Below are positions 50,064-59,926 of a stretch of 64,000 nucleotides of DNA, piece by piece. Both the position numbers and the translations under genes were made by a program. Below the pieces are notes generated by a model. The model made no database searches. It was not told where the DNA came from and worked only from the letters and a program-made list of their open reading frames with translations. Each line of letters begins with the position of its first letter. Within the stretch, counting starts at the first letter, position 1. The stretch comes from LZORAL124-50-18 sp051208045 (GTDB lineage Bacteria > Pseudomonadota > Gammaproteobacteria > Pseudomonadales > Oleiphilaceae), in NCBI GenBank assembly GCA_051208045.1, contig JBPJFY010000015.1, positions 1 through 64,000 of the forward strand. Direction: 5' to 3'.

Positions 50064-51962
50064 TTGAAAGCTCTCCACTTTTTACTCTTGCTCTGGTTGG
50101 CCATCGCTTCCACAGTGACCGCCGCAGCGCAACATTTCTCGCTGGAAGGCGCGGAGATTAACCCGACCCCTCATGCGCTCTATCTGCGGGACGACACTCA
50201 CCGGCTGTCCATCAAAGACATAATCCAGACCCCCGATGCCTCGTTTCAGTCGCCAGGCGACGAGGAAATGCTGAACTTTGGCTATAACGACGCCGTCTAT
50301 TGGGTCAAATTGCACCTGACCAATGACTCCCGCGATCCGGTCAACAAGCTCGTGGAGGTCAGCTACGCGGTGCTGGATCACGTCGCCTTTTTCCTGGTGG
50401 ACAATGGTGTGCCCAAGGATTTTTATTATTCCGGCGACAACCGGCAGTTCTGGCGCCGCCCCTACCCGCACCAGACGTTCGTCTTCCCTGTGCTGCTGCA
50501 ACCGGGCCAACAGACAGAGCTTTACGTGAAGGTGAGCAGCTCCTCATCCGTACAGATTCCCATGACCATCTGGAGTCCGGAAGCATTTCACCGGGATAAA
50601 CAGAATGAAGCCCTCTTGTTTGGCATTGTTTTCGGTGTGCTGATCGCCATGTTCTGCTACAACCTGTTCGTCTTTGCCTCTGTCAGGGAGCGCCACCATC
50701 TCTACTATTCGCTGTATGTATTGGCCATTGGCCTGTTTTTCCTCTCGATCTACGGGTTTGGCTATCGTTTCCTCTGGCCAAATGCAGTGTCGTGGAATGA
50801 TAACTCCCTGGTGTTCTTCCTTGGGGGATTTTTGTTCTTTGCCGGGCTGTATATTTATGAGTTTCTTTCCATAGAAGAGACGCACTACCTCAAGTTTGCC
50901 ACGCACATCTACCTCGCATTATCCGTCTTTGTGATTCTGGCCAGTTTGTCCGCCCCCTACTTCGTAGCCATTAAGCTGGCATTGGTCAGTGGTGCCATGG
51001 CGATTGTTCTGGCCACCTGGGCGGGCGTCGCTCGCGTGGTCGAAGGCGATATCTCAGCTCGCTACTTTTGTGCGGGCTTCATTTTTATTGTTGCCGGTGG
51101 TCTGTTGCTGCTCGGTAACAAACTGGGTCTACTGCCCAGAAACGGCTTTACAGAGAATGCCTTGCTTTTCGGCACCTCTATTCAGGTCATTCTGTTGTCC
51201 CTGGCGATGGCAGATCGGCTCAGTCGGGAAAAGCAGCACCGTATTATGGTGCAGCAGGAGTTACTAGCCAGTGAACGAGACCTGATCGAAAGTCAGCAAC
51301 TGGCCCTGCATAATGAGCGCAAAGCCAACGAAGCCCATCGCAATTCATTGATCATGCAGCAGCAGTCGAATGAGATTCTGGAGCAAAAGGTCAAAAAGCG
51401 TACGGAAGAGTTGGAACACGCCTATGAGCAGATGAAAGATCTGGCCTCCAAGGATGCGCTGACCGGGGTAAAAAATCGCAAGCACCTGGATGAAGTGTTC
51501 TATGCCGAATGCAAGCGCGCGCAACGCAACCGCGAGCAACTCTCAGTCATTATGGTCGACCTGGATCATTTCAAGAACATCAATGATGAGTTCGGACATG
51601 TACTCGGAGACAAATGCCTCATTGCGGTTGCCCGGCAGATCAAGAAGTCTCTGGGTCGCGCCACCGACGTCATCGCGCGATACGGTGGAGAAGAGTTCTG
51701 CATTTTGCTGCCGATGACCCCGCAAAAAGATGCCGAAGATATTGCCGAGACGCTGCGCCGGAATATTGAAGGGATGGTCTGTGATTTTAATGGCATCAAA
51801 ATCACCATGACCGTCAGCGCAGGCGTTGCTTCCACAACGCCTGCCACGGTTGCCGATGCCTTTCAGCTGATCGATAAAGCCGACAAAGCGCTCTACCAGG
51901 CAAAGCAAAAAGGGCGCAACCGTGTGAGTGTCTGGCTGAATGAAGACACTGCCAGCGCTTGA
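50064..51962 (+). CDS. 7TMR-DISM membrane diguanylate cyclase
   Basis: About 632 residues. A signal peptide (MKALHFLLLLWLAIASTV) leads to a periplasmic 7TMR-DISM extracellular domain, then seven membrane helices starting near LLFGIVFGVLIAMFCYNLFVF, a long coiled coil (EQKVKKRTEELEHAYEQMKDL) and a GGDEF domain. The catalytic signature is GGEEF and an RxxD inhibitory site (RATD) lies five residues before it, so feedback control by cyclic di-GMP is expected. Start choice: the frame opens at a TTG (50007), but the TTG at 50064 has AAGGA nine bases upstream and places the signal peptide at the N-terminus. Ligands for this sensor class are usually small molecules such as sugars; none can be named. 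Confidence 0.88.
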   Translation: MKALHFLLLLWLAIASTVTAAAQHFSLEGAEINPTPHALYLRDDTHRLSIKDIIQTPDASFQSPGDEEMLNFGYNDAVYWVKLHLTNDSRDPVNKLVEVSYAVLDHVAFFLVDNGVPKDFYYSGDNRQFWRRPYPHQTFVFPVLLQPGQQTELYVKVSSSSSVQIPMTIWSPEAFHRDKQNEALLFGIVFGVLIAMFCYNLFVFASVRERHHLYYSLYVLAIGLFFLSIYGFGYRFLWPNAVSWNDNSLVFFLGGFLFFAGLYIYEFLSIEETHYLKFATHIYLALSVFVILASLSAPYFVAIKLALVSGAMAIVLATWAGVARVVEGDISARYFCAGFIFIVAGGLLLLGNKLGLLPRNGFTENALLFGTSIQVILLSLAMADRLSREKQHRIMVQQELLASERDLIESQQLALHNERKANEAHRNSLIMQQQSNEILEQKVKKRTEELEHAYEQMKDLASKDALTGVKNRKHLDEVFYAECKRAQRNREQLSVIMVDLDHFKNINDEFGHVLGDKCLIAVARQIKKSLGRATDVIARYGGEEFCILLPMTPQKDAEDIAETLRRNIEGMVCDFNGIKITMTVSAGVASTTPATVADAFQLIDKADKALYQAKQKGRNRVSVWLNEDTASA

Positions 51963-52149
51963 TACCGCTACCGCTTAGATGACATGAAGGCCGGCGGAAT
52001 GTAACCGGCTTTTACATTTGTCTGACAATTCCCCCACAAAAATTCACCCTCCGCACCCGTAAAAATCGCAATAATCAATAATGTGGACCAGTTAACATTT
52101 TTGATTTCAATGATGCGTGTAACACATAAAAGGCTGAGAGGTGAAATCC

Positions 52150-53607
52150 ATGATTAAGGGATTAAATGGATGGTTGAATTATCTGGATCAAGTGCAGTTA
52201 CCCGTTTTACGGCAGACGTTGCTTCGGATCGTAAAAATCACTGACAATGATCGAGCGACCGTATCCCGGCTGGCCGAGGCGATCATGTACGATGCAGACC
52301 TGGCTTCAAACGTACTGAAGCTGGCCAATTCTGCCATGTTCAACCCGTCAAAAACATCCATCAACACGGTCACCCGCGCCATTATGGTGATTGGGTTTAA
52401 TTCGGTAAAGTCCATGGCTATCACCAGCCTGCTGGTGGACAACCTGAAGAACAGCGCGCACAAAGCCAATCTGTATCAGTGCCTTGCCCGATCCATACAC
52501 GCCGCCATCCACGCCAAAAGCCTGGCACAACACTACCCCATCGGCACGCAGGAAGAGATCTTTGTCGATACGATCCTGTTTAACATTGGTGAGGCGGCTT
52601 TCTGGGCAAGCGACACCAAAGAGATCAGTGAGCTGGCAAAACTCCCCAATGTCGCGCTGGATGCCAATCTTCAACGCGAGCAATTAGGCACCACGTTCCG
52701 CGCAATCAGCAAGGGACTCGTGCAGCAGTGGCACTTCAGCCCCTTGCTGGAAGAAGCACTGCATAACCCCCGAGGCGATCAGGCAAAAATCATTTACCAG
52801 AGCAACATGATTGCGAATCTGGCCTCCGTTGATCAGGAGTTCAGTGACCAGAAAGCCTGTGTCAGATTGTACGCAAGCCTGACCGGCGCAGACGACAAGA
52901 AAGCCACCCAGCAGATTCAATCCAACCGGGAAAAGGCCATTCAGGTCGCCAAACTTCTGGGCATTACCGACGCAGAGAAGTATCTTACTCAGAAAACGGA
53001 ACTGGAGATGGCTCCCGTTCAGCCAGATCCCATCAAACATATCGAGTTTCTGCACAAAATGAATCAGTGTGACGATGGTCGACTGAGTGATGATCTGCTC
53101 AACCATACGCTGATGGGGTTGCACATGGGCGTCGGCTTCGAACGAAGCGCAGCGTTCCTCTGCCGTACGCCAAGTGCCGGGGCTTCCACCGAGTCTATCA
53201 AGCAAATGCAACTGTACCTGAGCGTAGGTGCTGGCAGAAACCAGTGGTTTACCGGCCGAACGTTGCAAATGGCCAGCAGGCTGGAGCCCGGCACTGTCTA
53301 CTACCTGAATGAACTGGAAGAGTTTATGGGAAAACAGCAGGGGCGTGGTGCATCGAATGCACTCGAAAGCAGTGCGCTCTCGCTCAATCATGTGCTGGAA
53401 GCGCCGTTTGGCAGTTCTGTCGTTCCTGCACTCGTCACCCGAATCGGGCTCGCGAATAACTACTACCTGTTGATTTATGCGGATCGCTGCCAGCTTGCCC
53501 CGATCACCGATGATCAGGAGCAGGGCTTTCGGCTGTTCGTGGATCTGTTGCTGTTCAAGCTGAGCCAGCGCAAAGCCAATCAGGCAACGCTCTCCGTCGC
53601 CAACTGA
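52150..53607 (+). CDS. HDOD domain signalling protein
   Basis: About 485 residues. The N-terminal half is an HDOD domain, with LPVLRQTLLRIVKITD, AIMYDADLASNVLKLANSAMF, VTRAIMVIGFNSVKSM and the LARSIHAAIHAKSLAQ segment. The HD metal ligands of true phosphohydrolases are not clearly kept, which is normal for HDOD. The C-terminal half (from about residue 290) has a mixed alpha/beta pattern that may be GAF-like, but this is uncertain. HDOD proteins act in bacterial signalling, often near cyclic di-GMP enzymes, as here. The ATG at 52150 has GAGAGG nine bases upstream and is preferred to the GTG at 52141. Confidence 0.83.
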   Translation: MIKGLNGWLNYLDQVQLPVLRQTLLRIVKITDNDRATVSRLAEAIMYDADLASNVLKLANSAMFNPSKTSINTVTRAIMVIGFNSVKSMAITSLLVDNLKNSAHKANLYQCLARSIHAAIHAKSLAQHYPIGTQEEIFVDTILFNIGEAAFWASDTKEISELAKLPNVALDANLQREQLGTTFRAISKGLVQQWHFSPLLEEALHNPRGDQAKIIYQSNMIANLASVDQEFSDQKACVRLYASLTGADDKKATQQIQSNREKAIQVAKLLGITDAEKYLTQKTELEMAPVQPDPIKHIEFLHKMNQCDDGRLSDDLLNHTLMGLHMGVGFERSAAFLCRTPSAGASTESIKQMQLYLSVGAGRNQWFTGRTLQMASRLEPGTVYYLNELEEFMGKQQGRGASNALESSALSLNHVLEAPFGSSVVPALVTRIGLANNYYLLIYADRCQLAPITDDQEQGFRLFVDLLLFKLSQRKANQATLSVAN

Positions 53608-53624
53608 ATTGTGTTTATGCCGGG

Positions 53625-53680
53625 AAGCTATTTGACTATGTGACTATGTGGCTATGTGGCTATCTGACTCTGTGACTATT
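53625..53680. repeat. Octamer tandem repeat (TGRCTATN) at the tamB 3' end
   Basis: Six tandem 8-base units run from 53633 to 53680: TGACTATG, TGACTATG, TGGCTATG, TGGCTATC, TGACTCTG and TGACTATT, with a degenerate seventh before them (53625-53632). The tamB stop codon (complement of 53676-53678) is in the last unit, so copy-number change would alter only the 3' untranslated part. It lies between convergent HDOD and tamB genes. Confidence 0.85.
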
Positions 53681-56600
53681 TAATTTCGAACGAATAGATG
53701 ACATCCAGCGAGGTGTTTAATCCGCTCATCGCTTCAATAAACAGGTTCGAGCCGAGCCGATAACGCATGGCCAGCGAGTTCACCTCATCAAACAGCTTCA
53801 CCCCGTAGCGCAACTGAAGATCCGGAGTAATGTACCCGCTGAGTTGCACCGTCGTGCCGCCCGCTTCGGATTGTGTATTGATCTGGAAATCAGACACCCC
53901 TACTTTTTCCATCAGACCACCGGCAATCCAGCCGCCAGCGAGTCCACCACCCGACAAAAGCAAATTACTTAATACTTCACTGCCCACCGTCTGGCCGGGT
54001 TCCGGCTTTCTGCCCGTCACCAGATAATAGGAGGCATCGGTTTCGTCCATTTCCGGCTCTGAAAACACACCGACATTGGGCTTCAATGCGCTTCCTGTGA
54101 CATCCAGCCCCACCACCACGGAATCCTCGACAATTTTCCGGCTCGCCCGGATATCCAGCTGAGGATTATCCAATGCGCCTTGAAACACCATCGTCGCGCG
54201 ATCCAGTTTCAGCGTTTGCCCCCAATACGTGAGTTCACCTCGTGTAGCGGTGACCTGCCCGCCTGCCGTCAGTACGCTTTCATCCGACTGCGTCAGGCGT
54301 AAACCACCTTGCAGGTAGGTATCGACACCAAACCCTTTGAAATGCACACGTTCACCCAGGTCCAAACGTACATTTACCAGATACTTCCACGCACCGGTAT
54401 CCGCTGTGCGTTTGGGTTGGGTTTCCACATACACCACATCCGTCGACACGCTGCGTGCATTCTGTGGCAGCGTCTGAAGGATCACTTCCGCCTTTAGAAT
54501 CAGTACATTGCCGGTCAGTGACGCCATGCCCTGCTCCAGCCTAAGCTGAAGCGCCGGTTTCAGCCAGAGTGCAACCCCGCTGCGTGGCACCACCTCCAGA
54601 TGCTCGGATTCGGCTTTGACATCCAGAAACCAATGATCTTTCCAATTTAAATCGCCATCCACCTTGAGCTGTCCGCCCTGGGTTTCTGCAGCGCCGGAAA
54701 AGTGCATCGCATCTCCCGTAAATGTACCTGCCAGTTCGACGCCTTCCAAAGGAAAGTCAACCGCCGCACCACGGTAACGCCCTTCGCTGATTTGCCACCC
54801 TCCCTGAATATCCGGGGCAGCCAGCGAGCCACTTAATGCGGCCTGCGCATTCAGCTCACCCGCCAACACACCTATCTCGGGATATAGGGCAGACAGCTCG
54901 TGCAGTCCCAATCCTGCCAACGAGACATTTCCGGCCAGGGTGCGATCACCGCGAATTTCGTCTACAGCCACGTCGACGGAAAGGTCACCCTGTGCCGGTG
55001 TTGCACCACTCAGCTGGAACTGTGCGCTGTCCTGATTGACATTCACTGTGGCGATCACATCTTTCAACGCGGCTTGTTCTGCGCCGGAGGCCGCAAGCGC
55101 CGGAGAAGCCACCTGAAGCTCCGCAAACAACGGCTTGCCTTGCTCGTCCCGAATCTTCCCGCGCCCTGACAGCACACCCAGCAGTGGAAGATCGACTTCG
55201 ACCACGCGCGCCAGTTCCCGGGCTTCAAGTTGATCGAGCGAGAATCCGGCGTCCAGAAGATCAGGCTGCCAGCTCAAGCGGTTCAGACACAACTGCCCGG
55301 CATCCTTACGCGCACCCTGGGAGTCAACAGCAAGACAGGTTTCGCCCACATGCACCCGGGTTTTCCGGGGTGATGCGGGCAGCGTCACTGACGCAGGAAA
55401 TGCCTTCACCAATCCCCAGGCCTGCGCACCTTTGTTATACGAGAGTTCTGAACAGTCTGCATCCAGTCGATGCAGTTCGTTTTTTGTCATAACGGTACTG
55501 ATATCACACCCGAGCGATGCGGTTCCCCAGGCTTCCGTGTTCAGCGTTAAATCTGCCGAGAACGCCGAAGTATCTCCGGACAGCGCCAAAGTGACATCAT
55601 CGATGGCCACCTCAGCGACCTGAAGACCTGACAAAGCCAACTCAGCGCGTGACACGCCCTTACCGAGCTCGGGGAGATCCAGCCGCCCCTGCACCTGGGC
55701 GATGGCCAGATCAGGAAGTGTCAACTGACTGACTTCAAACTGTGTGCTCACGTCCGGCCGCCGAATAGAGCCCTTGACGTCAAAGTCCGCATTAACCACA
55801 CCTTCAATACCCGGCAACCATGCCCCCAGATCAAACCGTGTGATCCGGCCGCTCAGATCGGAACCTGCAGCGGTCAGCGTACCAGCCACCTGCGCGGTGG
55901 ACTCTGCACTGGCCAGATCCACTTTCAGGGACAGCCGCTCCGCGCGCGTATTCCAGTCCAGATTTGCCCCTCCCTTCATCGGCAGGCCATTGATCACCCC
56001 CTCTAAGCGGGACAAATCCAGTAAAACCTCATCTAACTCACCCGCCTCTGTGATCCGGCCTCGCGTACGGCCCGCCACCGCCACATGATCATTTGCGCGC
56101 AATCGGTCTTGCCAGTCTTCATACGCGGAATGCACCACGACATTCTTCAGCGCTTGATTGATTTTAGCCGCCAATGCAGGCGATAAGTGTTCCAGGTCAA
56201 ACTGGAGATCCCAGGCGTACGGTGCTGAATAACTCGCCACACCCGCTAACGCTAAAGCAGCCTTACCAACGTTTATAGTGCTGTGTTCAATGGCTACCTG
56301 CCCTGCTCTCACCTGTCCATTGGCCACCCAGGCATCCACCGGCAGGCTGCTCTGATCTGCCTTGAGGTCCAGGCGGATGTTCTGGGCGTCGTCATCACCA
56401 TCCACCCGGACAGGGCCACTCAGACGCATTTTTATTCCGTCTCCGTACCCCACCGTCAATTTGCTCAGCGTCCAGTCCGAATCAAACTGCTTCCCCGACA
56501 GGGATCCTGCCACCGCCAGTGCACCATCCAGAGTGAGCGGTACAGCCAAGGGGGAGTCACTTAGGCGCACCTGATCGAAATTCACAGACAGTGCCAACCG

Positions 56601-57677
56601 ATCCCGCTCAGCTTTTTTTTCGTTTCCAAAAAGCCATTCGCCGGACAATGCCAAACTACCAAGCGTCGTATCCAGTGTGGCATCCCCGAGCCGAATCCCC
56701 TGCTCGTGAAATTCAATCGGAGCGCTCACGCCAATCAACCCATAGGTCTTATCCAGCGCGTTCACGCTGAACACCGTTTCCAGAGGCGTTAAACTGCCTC
56801 GCCAATCCGCTTTCCAGGAGGTCAGGCGGCTATGGGTATTTTCATAGGCCCAGGGCAAGCTTTGCGTGGAGTTCAGCTCAATTTTAAACGGCGTAGACGC
56901 TGGCTGGGTATCCAGGCTCAGTTTCGCTGCCATCGGTATTTCACCGCTCAGTTCCGTGTCCAGATGCAGAAAAAGATCATTCCCATAGAGGCGGAACGGC
57001 AAGTCCCGATCCAGCCCGAGTCGACGACGCCAGGCGTCTAAACTGACCAAACCTCCCGCACCGGTTATCTGTCCGGAAAGATCCGTCACCCAGGGCTTAC
57101 CCATGCCAAACACGCCCGCAGCACGTGCAGTCACGCCATCATAGGTCACCGCAACACGAGACGCCCGAATTTCCTCATTCTGCCATGTGGCCGACAGGTC
57201 GACGTCTTTCAGTTCCGTCAGCGTCGTGCCAGAGAGTATGGAGAGCACGCCAATCTTACCCTCCCTCAGGTGCAACAGTAATGGCAAGGACACTTCCGAC
57301 AGGCCGCTGCTCTGGTCGGTGGATTCCGTGTCGGGTACCGTCACGACCAGTCGATCGGCGGCCAGTCTGTCTACGCAGGCCTCTCCCGATAGGAGGCAGA
57401 GCCAACTCCAGTCCAGCTGCACGCCCATCAATTCAACTTTCACGGCTTCGTGTTGGGGTACCTCCGTATCGCGCCAGGAAAAGTAGCGAATATCGACGCC
57501 AGCCAGCAGGTTCCCCTGTTCCACATCGATCACGATCGCAGGGGATAGCTTGCTGACAAAGCCGGCTGCCATGCGTGCACCATTGGCCGTCGTCATCAAC
57601 CAGAGTAACCCAGCCAAGGTGACGATCAGCGTAGCGATGACACTGAACAGAGTGACCCGCAGAGTAAACCGGATCAC
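53676..57677 (-). CDS. tamB: Translocation and assembly module protein TamB
   Basis: A 1333-residue inner-membrane-anchored periplasmic protein. A single N-terminal helix (VTLFSVIATLIVTLAGLLWLM) is followed by a very long beta-rich chain typical of the lipid-transfer groove fold, ending in the DUF490 domain with GGLRLTQSD, GTYLGQTL-type YWGQTLKLDRATMVFQG, and the C-terminal LSGYITPDLQLRYGVKLFDEVNSLAMRYRLGSNLFIE. TamB works with TamA in outer membrane protein assembly and in moving phospholipid to the outer membrane. The GTG start overlaps the tamA stop as GTGA. The length is within the family range (about 1250-1400). Confidence 0.94.
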   Translation of the reverse strand: MIRFTLRVTLFSVIATLIVTLAGLLWLMTTANGARMAAGFVSKLSPAIVIDVEQGNLLAGVDIRYFSWRDTEVPQHEAVKVELMGVQLDWSWLCLLSGEACVDRLAADRLVVTVPDTESTDQSSGLSEVSLPLLLHLREGKIGVLSILSGTTLTELKDVDLSATWQNEEIRASRVAVTYDGVTARAAGVFGMGKPWVTDLSGQITGAGGLVSLDAWRRRLGLDRDLPFRLYGNDLFLHLDTELSGEIPMAAKLSLDTQPASTPFKIELNSTQSLPWAYENTHSRLTSWKADWRGSLTPLETVFSVNALDKTYGLIGVSAPIEFHEQGIRLGDATLDTTLGSLALSGEWLFGNEKKAERDRLALSVNFDQVRLSDSPLAVPLTLDGALAVAGSLSGKQFDSDWTLSKLTVGYGDGIKMRLSGPVRVDGDDDAQNIRLDLKADQSSLPVDAWVANGQVRAGQVAIEHSTINVGKAALALAGVASYSAPYAWDLQFDLEHLSPALAAKINQALKNVVVHSAYEDWQDRLRANDHVAVAGRTRGRITEAGELDEVLLDLSRLEGVINGLPMKGGANLDWNTRAERLSLKVDLASAESTAQVAGTLTAAGSDLSGRITRFDLGAWLPGIEGVVNADFDVKGSIRRPDVSTQFEVSQLTLPDLAIAQVQGRLDLPELGKGVSRAELALSGLQVAEVAIDDVTLALSGDTSAFSADLTLNTEAWGTASLGCDISTVMTKNELHRLDADCSELSYNKGAQAWGLVKAFPASVTLPASPRKTRVHVGETCLAVDSQGARKDAGQLCLNRLSWQPDLLDAGFSLDQLEARELARVVEVDLPLLGVLSGRGKIRDEQGKPLFAELQVASPALAASGAEQAALKDVIATVNVNQDSAQFQLSGATPAQGDLSVDVAVDEIRGDRTLAGNVSLAGLGLHELSALYPEIGVLAGELNAQAALSGSLAAPDIQGGWQISEGRYRGAAVDFPLEGVELAGTFTGDAMHFSGAAETQGGQLKVDGDLNWKDHWFLDVKAESEHLEVVPRSGVALWLKPALQLRLEQGMASLTGNVLILKAEVILQTLPQNARSVSTDVVYVETQPKRTADTGAWKYLVNVRLDLGERVHFKGFGVDTYLQGGLRLTQSDESVLTAGGQVTATRGELTYWGQTLKLDRATMVFQGALDNPQLDIRASRKIVEDSVVVGLDVTGSALKPNVGVFSEPEMDETDASYYLVTGRKPEPGQTVGSEVLSNLLLSGGGLAGGWIAGGLMEKVGVSDFQINTQSEAGGTTVQLSGYITPDLQLRYGVKLFDEVNSLAMRYRLGSNLFIEAMSGLNTSLDVIYSFEIK

Positions 57678-59455
57678 AGCGCTTTACCCAGGGAAATATG
57701 TAACCGAGGATTGCTCGCTTCTGTTCCTTTGAGCGGAAAGGCTAGATCAAAGCGGATCTGTCCAAAGGGGCTGAGCCAGCGCACGCCAGGGCCGACACTC
57801 GAAAAGAAGGGGTCCGAGGTATCGGTAAAGGCCCGACCCATGTCGTAAAACACCCCTAAACGCCAGTTTTCCAGAAAGCGATAATTCACTTCGCCACTCA
57901 GCACATTGAGGTATTTACCGCCAATGACATCCCCGGAATCATCCCGAGGGCTGATCGAACCGTATTCGAAGCCACGCACAGACTGGTCGCCGCCGGTAAA
58001 ATACCGACGAGAAAGCGGCACTTCGTCGAGGCTATCGGTCAGAATGGCGCCCAGTTCGATGCGGGTCAGCAGCAGCCAATTGTGCGAGTATAGGCGGGTC
58101 AGCCACCGTGCCGTCGTGGTCGCTTTAAAAAACGAGGTATCTGACCCTAATGCCGGGTGGCTGCCTTCGATTGCCAGTTTCAGCATATAGCCCGAGTCCG
58201 GATCGTGCCCATCGGCAATGTCGGTACGTTGCCAGGTCGCTCCAGGTACAATGTAGAGCACCTGCTCAGTGCTCTCGTCGCCTGCGGAGTAGCGCTCATG
58301 ATCGATGTCTGTACCGTAACTGTACTGCCAGTTGTCTGCCCGCAAATTGCGATAATAGATCCCCAGCGAAGTGACTTCAGTCTCCGTGCTGTCCAACCGG
58401 GTGGATTTCCAGCCCAGCTTCCAGTCCAGAGACTCCACCAACGGCTTGTGTAATGGAATGCGATATCGCATATCGACTTTCTGCTCTGGGGCTGAAACCT
58501 CGAGCGTCCCGTTCAGGCTGTTCCCACCGGGACTCACCACGGGCCACCGCCAACCCAGACTGCCTTTGGCCCCGGAATCTGTGCTGTAACCCGCACCCAC
58601 ATCCAGATAATGCGATTCGCGATCTTTCAGATTCAACAAAACATCGAAATAATGCACCTTCTCTTCCGGGTCAAAGCGTTTTACTGAGCGAACATCGATC
58701 CGCTCAAAGTACCCTGAGCGGGAAAGACGACTACGAATTTCCTGAAATTCGGTGTCCGAAAAATAGGCGTCCGTCTGAAAATTCACCAGCCGATCCAGCA
58801 ACACCGGACGCAACTCGCTGCCGCTGTAGGTCACCTTGCCAAACTGGTAGCGTTCACCGGACTCCAGCGTCAGTATCACATCCGCCCACCGTTCCTGACG
58901 GTTAATTTCCAATCGTGCAGCAGTAAAGCGGGCATCCAGATAGCCGGTTGCGAGCAGAGTTCTCAATAAGTCGCCTTTCATCTGGTCGTACTTCCAGTGC
59001 CGAAGTCGCACACCTGGTTTCACCGGCAGCGCATTCACAAGCAATGCCACTTCAGGCTGTGTCTGCCCTTCCCCGGCAATTTGCACATCGACACGGCGGA
59101 CCAACACCGGGTCACCGGGCTGAACCTGTACTTTTATGACTTTGCTGCCCGGCAAAAGTTTCCGGTCCTGCAGGTTCAATCCCGCCCGGTCCGTCCCGAC
59201 CGACCACTCCCCCTGGTAATAGCCCAACGCTTCCAGGGCAGCACGAATGCTCCGATTCAACGCCGGCAACACTGAAGGTAATTTCTCGGCGGATTCAAGG
59301 TCGATCTCGCCGATATGCGCGATGATATTCTGTTGAACTTCATCGCTTCCGCCTTCCACTTCCACAGGGAATACCTCTGCGCGAGCAAGACAGGAAACGA
59401 ACATCACCAGGAAAAAGAAAGAAAAGCGTAAACGACTACGCGCAAGAGGGATCAA
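57674..59455 (-). CDS. tamA: Outer membrane assembly factor TamA (Omp85 family)
   Basis: A 593-residue BamA relative. After a signal peptide ending near LARA, three POTRA domains (about residues 27-275) precede a C-terminal 16-strand barrel with the family motifs YFTGGDQSVRGFEYGSISP, RWLSPFGQIRFDLAFPL and terminal LHISLGKAL. It partners TamB. The start codon is a TTG at 59455, the only one that keeps the whole signal peptide; no strong ribosome site is visible, and a GTG at residue 17 is possible but would cut the signal. The tamA-tamB order with a 4-base overlap is conserved in Proteobacteria. Confidence 0.94.
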   Translation of the reverse strand: MIPLARSRLRFSFFFLVMFVSCLARAEVFPVEVEGGSDEVQQNIIAHIGEIDLESAEKLPSVLPALNRSIRAALEALGYYQGEWSVGTDRAGLNLQDRKLLPGSKVIKVQVQPGDPVLVRRVDVQIAGEGQTQPEVALLVNALPVKPGVRLRHWKYDQMKGDLLRTLLATGYLDARFTAARLEINRQERWADVILTLESGERYQFGKVTYSGSELRPVLLDRLVNFQTDAYFSDTEFQEIRSRLSRSGYFERIDVRSVKRFDPEEKVHYFDVLLNLKDRESHYLDVGAGYSTDSGAKGSLGWRWPVVSPGGNSLNGTLEVSAPEQKVDMRYRIPLHKPLVESLDWKLGWKSTRLDSTETEVTSLGIYYRNLRADNWQYSYGTDIDHERYSAGDESTEQVLYIVPGATWQRTDIADGHDPDSGYMLKLAIEGSHPALGSDTSFFKATTTARWLTRLYSHNWLLLTRIELGAILTDSLDEVPLSRRYFTGGDQSVRGFEYGSISPRDDSGDVIGGKYLNVLSGEVNYRFLENWRLGVFYDMGRAFTDTSDPFFSSVGPGVRWLSPFGQIRFDLAFPLKGTEASNPRLHISLGKAL

Positions 59456-59636
59456 AGCCGATGCTACCCATGGAATGAGAACGGAAGAGTGTTTCGTTAT
59501 GATAGCGAAAACCAGCTTAACAGCAAGCGCCAGGGGATTGCGGAATTGTCATAAAGGGCTGAGCCTGAAACTAAGCGACCGCTCTCTTGTTTGTTATCTA
59601 CACTGAATAAAGAGAAAACAATGGAGTACAGATATC

Positions 59637-59882
59637 ATGGGCGCAAAACAGAACGAAGTGAATCAGAAAGAGTGGGAAAACCCGGATAACTGGAGCACGA
59701 TTTATTTCAGCAAACGGGATGGCCGTGCAACCGTACCGAAAAAGAATCCCAAAGAGGGGTGGACGATCAATTTCGGCCACCCCCAAGGGGCAAAATGGAT
59801 TTACTATCTCATGCTGCTGTTTTTTGTCATTGGGTTTATCGTAGGCGCTGGCGTAGGCTTTGGTGTGAGCTCATCGGGCTGA
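59637..59882 (+). CDS. Small single-helix membrane protein, DUF5808-like
   Basis: An 81-residue protein: a soluble N-terminal part with DNWSTIYFSKRDGRATVPKKN and GWTINFGHPQG, then one helix (WIYYLMLLFFVIGFIVGAGV). The pattern of an aromatic-rich strand, a VPK turn and a GWTINF strand resembles DUF5808, usually found in larger membrane proteins, so this may be a free-standing version; that link is from memory of the motif. GGAG lies ten bases upstream. It is divergent to tamA and convergent with the second AdeT-like gene. Function unknown. Confidence 0.65.
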   Translation: MGAKQNEVNQKEWENPDNWSTIYFSKRDGRATVPKKNPKEGWTINFGHPQGAKWIYYLMLLFFVIGFIVGAGVGFGVSSSG

Positions 59883-59926
59883 CCACAGGGTGAGCCCAGA
59901 GCAGCGCCGCCCTCGATCATCTGCCG

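Noticed and set aside
53633..53680. Short tandem repeats considered as a CRISPR array
   Set aside because: The units are contiguous octamers with no spacers, and there are no cas genes.
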